DNA of 23,084 bases from JAJYIV01 sp964616135 (GTDB lineage Bacteria > Patescibacteriota > Patescibacteriia > UBA9934 > GWF2-40-263): the NCBI GenBank assembly GCA_964616135.1, contig CAZTTQ010000016.1, positions 1-23,084 of the forward strand, in the 5' to 3' direction. The notes beneath the pieces were generated by a model. It did not search any database. It worked only from the letters and a program-made list of their open reading frames with translations, and had not been told where the DNA came from. This document shows, in pieces, positions 20,449 to 23,084 of the stretch. A program made the position numbers and the translations under genes. Numbering within the stretch: position 1 is the stretch's first letter; each line of letters begins with the position of its first letter.

Positions 20449-21087
20449 TTACGCGACGATCCGCACGACTTCTTCAAACGGGCGGCGAACCTTACGGCGC
20501 TTGGCAGCCGGGTCGTCGCCGCGGTAGCCGACGGTCAACATGAAGACCGAGCCGAGATGCTGTTCCTTCAGTCCGAGGATCTCGTCGACCTTGTGCGTGT
20601 CGAATCCTTCCATGGGACAGGTGTCCACGTTCAGGAGCGACGCGGCCGTCATCATGATCCCCAGCGGGATGTAGGCCTGGCGGCGCGACCACTCAACCGC
20701 GTCCGGACGCGCGACGGCGTTTTCCGCCATGGCGCGCCAGCCGGCCAAGGACTCCGGCGTGACGCCTTCTTGGGCGGCGGCGCGGGCGATGAGTTCATCC
20801 GGCAGCGCGGAGGCGTCCGTCCGGGTCGCGATCACGATCAGGTGGGACGCGTCCGTCACTTTGGGCTGGCCGTAGCTTGCCTCGCGCAGCTTGGCACGGA
20901 CTTCCGGATTCTCCACCAAGAAGAACGCCCACGGCTCCAACCCAATGGAACTAGGGGAAAGGCGACCGCTTTCCAAGATCGTCCGCAGGTCTTGCGGATC
21001 AACTTTCTTGGACGGATCGAACACCTTTACGGCGTAGCGCCACTGGAGCGCTTTCAAAATGGATGCGTGCATATAGAGAGGATCCAT
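20449..21087 (-). CDS. NfsB-like FMN-dependent nitroreductase
   Basis: A 212-aa NAD(P)H:FMN oxidoreductase of the NfsB/dihydropteridine-reductase-like group. RYAVKVFDP near the N-terminus supplies the FMN phosphate-binding Arg. ILESGRLSPSSIGLEPWAFFLV (shown by its parts ILESGRLSPSS and GLEPWAFFLV), a QAYIPLGIMMTAA helix, and the MEGFDTHKVDEILGL segment are family signatures. It acts as a cytoplasmic homodimer that reduces nitroaromatics, quinones or pteridines; the true substrate is unknown. A GGGGGAGGAGG tract lies directly before the ATG at 21087, so translation might instead begin at the in-frame ATG at 21072, before HASILKALQW. An extended -10 (TGGTATGAT, with its hexamer at 21135-21140) lies about 50 nt upstream of the 21087 start. 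Confidence 0.92.
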   Translation of the reverse strand: MDPLYMHASILKALQWRYAVKVFDPSKKVDPQDLRTILESGRLSPSSIGLEPWAFFLVENPEVRAKLREASYGQPKVTDASHLIVIATRTDASALPDELIARAAAQEGVTPESLAGWRAMAENAVARPDAVEWSRRQAYIPLGIMMTAASLLNVDTCPMEGFDTHKVDEILGLKEQHLGSVFMLTVGYRGDDPAAKRRKVRRPFEEVVRIVA

Positions 21088-21134
21088 CCTCCTCCCCCAT
21101 GTTTGACGAGAGCGGTTCGGATATTCCTGGCCGC

Positions 21135-21140
21135 ATCATA
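21135..21140 (-). promoter_or_regulatory. extended -10 of nitroreductase gene
   Basis: The minus strand reads TG-G-TATGAT. It gives a leader of about 40 nt containing the purine-rich Shine-Dalgarno tract. Confidence 0.5.
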
Positions 21141-21238
21141 CCACCCGCCTGTTCGTTTGCGAGCATTTGTCCAGGTGACGCCCCCTCCTTGGGTTTTTCG
21201 TTGACCGAAACGTTCCACACCTTGTCCACAGGTACGCG

Positions 21239-21267
21239 TTGACCCAAAGGGTTTGAGACAGCATCCT
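21239..21267 (+). promoter_or_regulatory. possible promoter of the arginine kinase gene
   Basis: TTGACC (21239-21244), a 17-nt spacer and CATCCT (21262-21267). The -10 is poor. An AGGAG lies 10 nt before the ATG. Confidence 0.3.
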
Positions 21268-21308
21268 GCCCCTGCCCATGAGGGCCACTAACCAGGAGTA
21301 CCCACACT

Positions 21309-22325
21309 ATGTCCGCCCCCGTTTCCAGCATGCTCGCCCACACACACCTTACCCCCGACGTCGTCCGCGTCCTGCACGGCGTGCAGACTGCCACCGGCTT
21401 CGGCCTGGCCGACGCCATCCTGTCGGGGTTCATGAACCTGGACAGCGGGGTCGGCGCCTACGCCGGGGACCCGGAGAGCTACACCAAGCTCGCCCCGTTC
21501 TTCGACCGGGTCATCGCCGACTACCACAAGCTGGAACTCGGCAAGATCCAGCACGTCACCGACTTCGACGTGTCCAAGATCCCGACCGAGGCCGTGGACC
21601 CCACGGGCGAGTTCGTGATCTCCACGCGCATCCGCGTGGGCCGCAACCTCAAGGACGTCCCGTTCGCGCCGCGCATCACCAAGGAGCAGCGTCTCAAGGC
21701 GATGAACGACGTCGCGGCGGTGCTCGCGACCCTCGAGGGTGACCTCAAGGGCACGTTCTACCCCCTCGAGGGTATGGACGAGACGACCCGCAAGCAGCTG
21801 GTGGAAGACCACTTCCTGTTCAAGCAGGGCGACCGCTTCCTGGACGCCGCCGGCGCGAACCGCGATTGGCCGTCCGGCCGCGGCATCTTCCACAATGACG
21901 CCAAGACCTTCCTGGTCTGGGTCAACGAGGAAGACCTGCTCCGCATCATCTCCATGGAGAAGGGCGGCGACGTGCGTGCGGTCTTTGACCGCCTGTCGCG
22001 CGCCGTGAAGGCCATCGAGGCCAAGCTCCCCTTCGCCACGCACCCGCAGTACGGCGCGCTCACCAGCTGCCCGACCAACCTCGGGACGGCCATGCGCGCG
22101 TCCGTGCACGTGAAGGTTCCGAAGCTCGCCGCCTCCGGCAAGCTGAAGGACCTGGCCGCTGTGTTCGGCCTCTCCGTCCGCGGTGTGGACGGCGAGCACT
22201 CCGAGTCCAAGGGCGGCGTGTACGACCTCTCGAACAAGCGCCGCCTGGGCCTCTCCGAGGCACAGGCCACCCTGGACATGTACCAGGGCGTGCGCGCGCT
22301 CATCGCCGTGGAGAAGACGCTGTAG
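21309..22325 (+). CDS. arginine kinase (ATP:guanido phosphotransferase, phosphagen kinase)
   Basis: A 338-aa phosphagen kinase. It should reversibly move phosphate between ATP and L-arginine and so buffer ATP in the cytoplasm. The alpha-helical N-terminal domain (about 1-95) carries DSGVGAYAGDPESY (45-58), the substrate-specificity region. The catalytic domain has STRIRVGR (105-112, with the nucleotide-binding Arg pair), VNEEDLLRIISM (205-216, with catalytic Glu208 and Arg212), CPTNLGT (254-260, with the reactive Cys254), and RGVDGEHSES (291-300, with Arg291 and Glu296) followed by GGVYDLSNKRRLGL. All key residues of animal arginine kinase are present. The usual His in EEDHLR is Leu. It is about 20 residues shorter than typical enzymes. 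The N-terminal domain separates it from bacterial McsB. All 21 Lys codons are AAG and 14 of 17 Glu codons are GAG, unlike its neighbours. Confidence 0.95.
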   Translation: MSAPVSSMLAHTHLTPDVVRVLHGVQTATGFGLADAILSGFMNLDSGVGAYAGDPESYTKLAPFFDRVIADYHKLELGKIQHVTDFDVSKIPTEAVDPTGEFVISTRIRVGRNLKDVPFAPRITKEQRLKAMNDVAAVLATLEGDLKGTFYPLEGMDETTRKQLVEDHFLFKQGDRFLDAAGANRDWPSGRGIFHNDAKTFLVWVNEEDLLRIISMEKGGDVRAVFDRLSRAVKAIEAKLPFATHPQYGALTSCPTNLGTAMRASVHVKVPKLAASGKLKDLAAVFGLSVRGVDGEHSESKGGVYDLSNKRRLGLSEAQATLDMYQGVRALIAVEKTL

Positions 22326-22333
22326 TTGGACGT

Positions 22334-22379
22334 ACCGCCGACCGCGCCCATCCCGGGTGCCTCGGCGGTGTTTTTTTTG
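22334..22379 (+). terminator. terminator of the arginine kinase gene
   Basis: ACCGCCGA (22334-22341) pairs with TCGGCGGT (22362-22369). An inner GCGCCC/GGGTGC pairing and an eight-T tail complete it. Confidence 0.85.
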
Positions 22380-22380
22380 T

Positions 22381-23084
22381 TTACGGCAGCGGGTACGCGA
22401 CCCAGCCAGCACCCGATTCCCGTTTCAACCACACGGCAAACACGCGTGCGTCCAGGTCCACGACGACGCGCCCAATCGTATTTTCATTATGCAAACTCTC
22501 CTCCAATCCCTGCGTGCGGTCATCAAACGCCGCGGCCAAATCCGCCGCGTCCATGGGGTCCGTAACGTGGAATTTGGCGCTGCGCAGGCGGCCGGCGGAA
22601 CCGTGGTACGAACCGGGTTTCTGCAGGTCCTGAAGCCCCGGATCCAACATGGTGTTGGCGTGGAAAAACGGCAGGGACGGATGCCAAACGGCCACGCGGG
22701 ACNNNNNNNNNNAGCACGCGGTCGCGTTCGACGTGGCCGATGCCGCGGCCACGCGGGACGCGCTCGCCTCAACGCAGGTGACGTCATGGTCCACCAAAAT
22801 ATGCGCGTAGCCGCTTCCTCGCTCAGCGAACGCGACGCGTTCCGCCGCTTTCTTGGCCGTATCCGCCTCCGCCGCGTACCGGGCCAATAGGTTGTGCGGC
22901 ACGCCCACGCAGCCGTCGGACGCATGCAGCGAATTTACCGCCTGGAGCAATCCGTGGCGGTTCACGGCGATGGCGTTCCCTCCCGCCGTATTACGGTAAT
23001 ACAGTTCCAGCGACTCGTTCGGCCCGACCTTACGGCGCAACACATACAACCGGTTTATGGCACCGGGCAAGTCCCAGTCTTCAT
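22381..23084 (-). CDS. C45/acyl-CoA:6-APA acyltransferase-like Ntn-hydrolase, 5' end missing
   Basis: The 3' part of a gene that runs off the right edge. The frame stays open to 23084 and begins EDWDLPGAINR there, matching the family's NEDWD segment. GGNAIAVNRHGLLQAVNSL (about 15-20 residues later), VGVPHNLLARYAAEADTAKKA and HILVDHDVTCVEAS are typical of the C45/AAT (acyltransferase, carcinine hydrolase) fold. The catalytic N-terminal Cys would lie beyond the window. FFHANTML corresponds to the family's His-x-Asn segment near the later strands. Such enzymes cleave or form amide bonds on small molecules or acylated amines; the substrate is unknown. The gene is interrupted by 10 Ns with a 57-nt apparent duplication, probably an assembly fault. 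It converges on the arginine kinase gene. Confidence 0.78.
   Translation of the reverse strand, partial: EDWDLPGAINRLYVLRRKVGPNESLELYYRNTAGGNAIAVNRHGLLQAVNSLHASDGCVGVPHNLLARYAAEADTAKKAAERVAFAERGSGYAHILVDHDVTCVEASASRVAAASATSNATACXXXXSRVAVWHPSLPFFHANTMLDPGLQDLQKPGSYHGSAGRLRSAKFHVTDPMDAADLAAAFDDRTQGLEESLHNENTIGRVVVDLDARVFAVWLKRESGAGWVAYPLP
22703..22712. other. assembly gap (10 Ns) inside the C45-like gene
   Basis: Ten Ns joined by scaffolding. The 14 bases before the gap (22689-22702) are repeated exactly at 22746-22759, 57 nt (19 codons) away, so the two contig ends probably overlap. Confidence 0.95.

Noticed and set aside
21309..22325. McsB-type protein-arginine kinase as an alternative identity
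   Set aside because: The protein has the helical N-terminal phosphagen-kinase domain with the DSGVGAYAGDPESY region, which McsB lacks, and no clpC, ctsR or mcsA gene is nearby.
21288..22412. 374-codon open frame on the minus strand
   Set aside because: Antisense shadow of the arginine kinase gene. No domain features.

Overview
This window looks like the chromosome of a high-GC member of the Patescibacteria (CPR), most like the Parcubacteria. That placement is inferred from several things: a 23S rRNA gene not linked to a 16S gene, a 23S helix extension, a secreted lamin-tail-domain protein, many short proteins of no recognised family, and little use of Shine-Dalgarno sites. UGA acts as a normal stop (for example in ruvB, the thymidine kinase, the flippase and the lamin-tail gene), so this is not one of the UGA-recoded CPR groups. 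Most genes are near 60% GC by eye. The glycosyltransferase at 8242-9816 is clearly lower.

Layout. Positions 1-846 hold the 5' third of a 23S rRNA gene on the minus strand. It has its own strong promoter (1197-1225) and a structured leader of about 340 nt, and rlmH, a 23S rRNA methyltransferase gene, diverges from it. From 1.8 to 5.1 kb lie a small protein, a hypothetical protein, an alpha/beta hydrolase, tRNA-Leu(UAG) running straight into a short-chain dehydrogenase gene, and a lipoprotein. From 5.2 to 8.2 kb lie a secreted protein with three lamin-tail domains and three short genes. From 8.2 to 10.1 kb are a BcsA-like glycosyltransferase and tRNA-Gly(GCC). From 10.1 to 13.4 kb are a hypothetical gene, tRNA-Leu(UAA), thymidine kinase, ruvB, a small membrane protein and a bacterial PH-domain protein.

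From 13.4 to 19.6 kb is an envelope region. A SpoIID/LytB-type protein and a D-Ala-D-Ala carboxypeptidase form a minus-strand pair. A flippase, an O-antigen-ligase-like protein and a membrane-anchored protein form a divergent plus-strand operon. From 19.6 to 21.1 kb are a hypothetical gene, tRNA-Ser(CGA) followed by a long palindromic element and a copy of the tRNA 3' end, and a nitroreductase. The last part (21.3-23.1 kb) holds a full-length arginine kinase (phosphagen kinase) and the 3' part of a C45/AAT-like Ntn-hydrolase gene, which is broken by a run of 10 Ns that looks like an assembly artefact.

The most notable observation is the arginine kinase. It is an intact phosphagen kinase with every catalytic motif, in a bacterial context, and with codon use unlike its neighbours. 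Phosphagen kinases are mainly animal and protist enzymes. A phospho-arginine ATP buffer in a bacterium with small-genome traits would be unexpected. Two other signals deserve attention: the repeated placement of -10-like hexamers 8-12 nt before start codons, which suggests widespread leaderless mRNAs, and the tRNA-Ser 3'-end duplication with its 126-nt palindrome.
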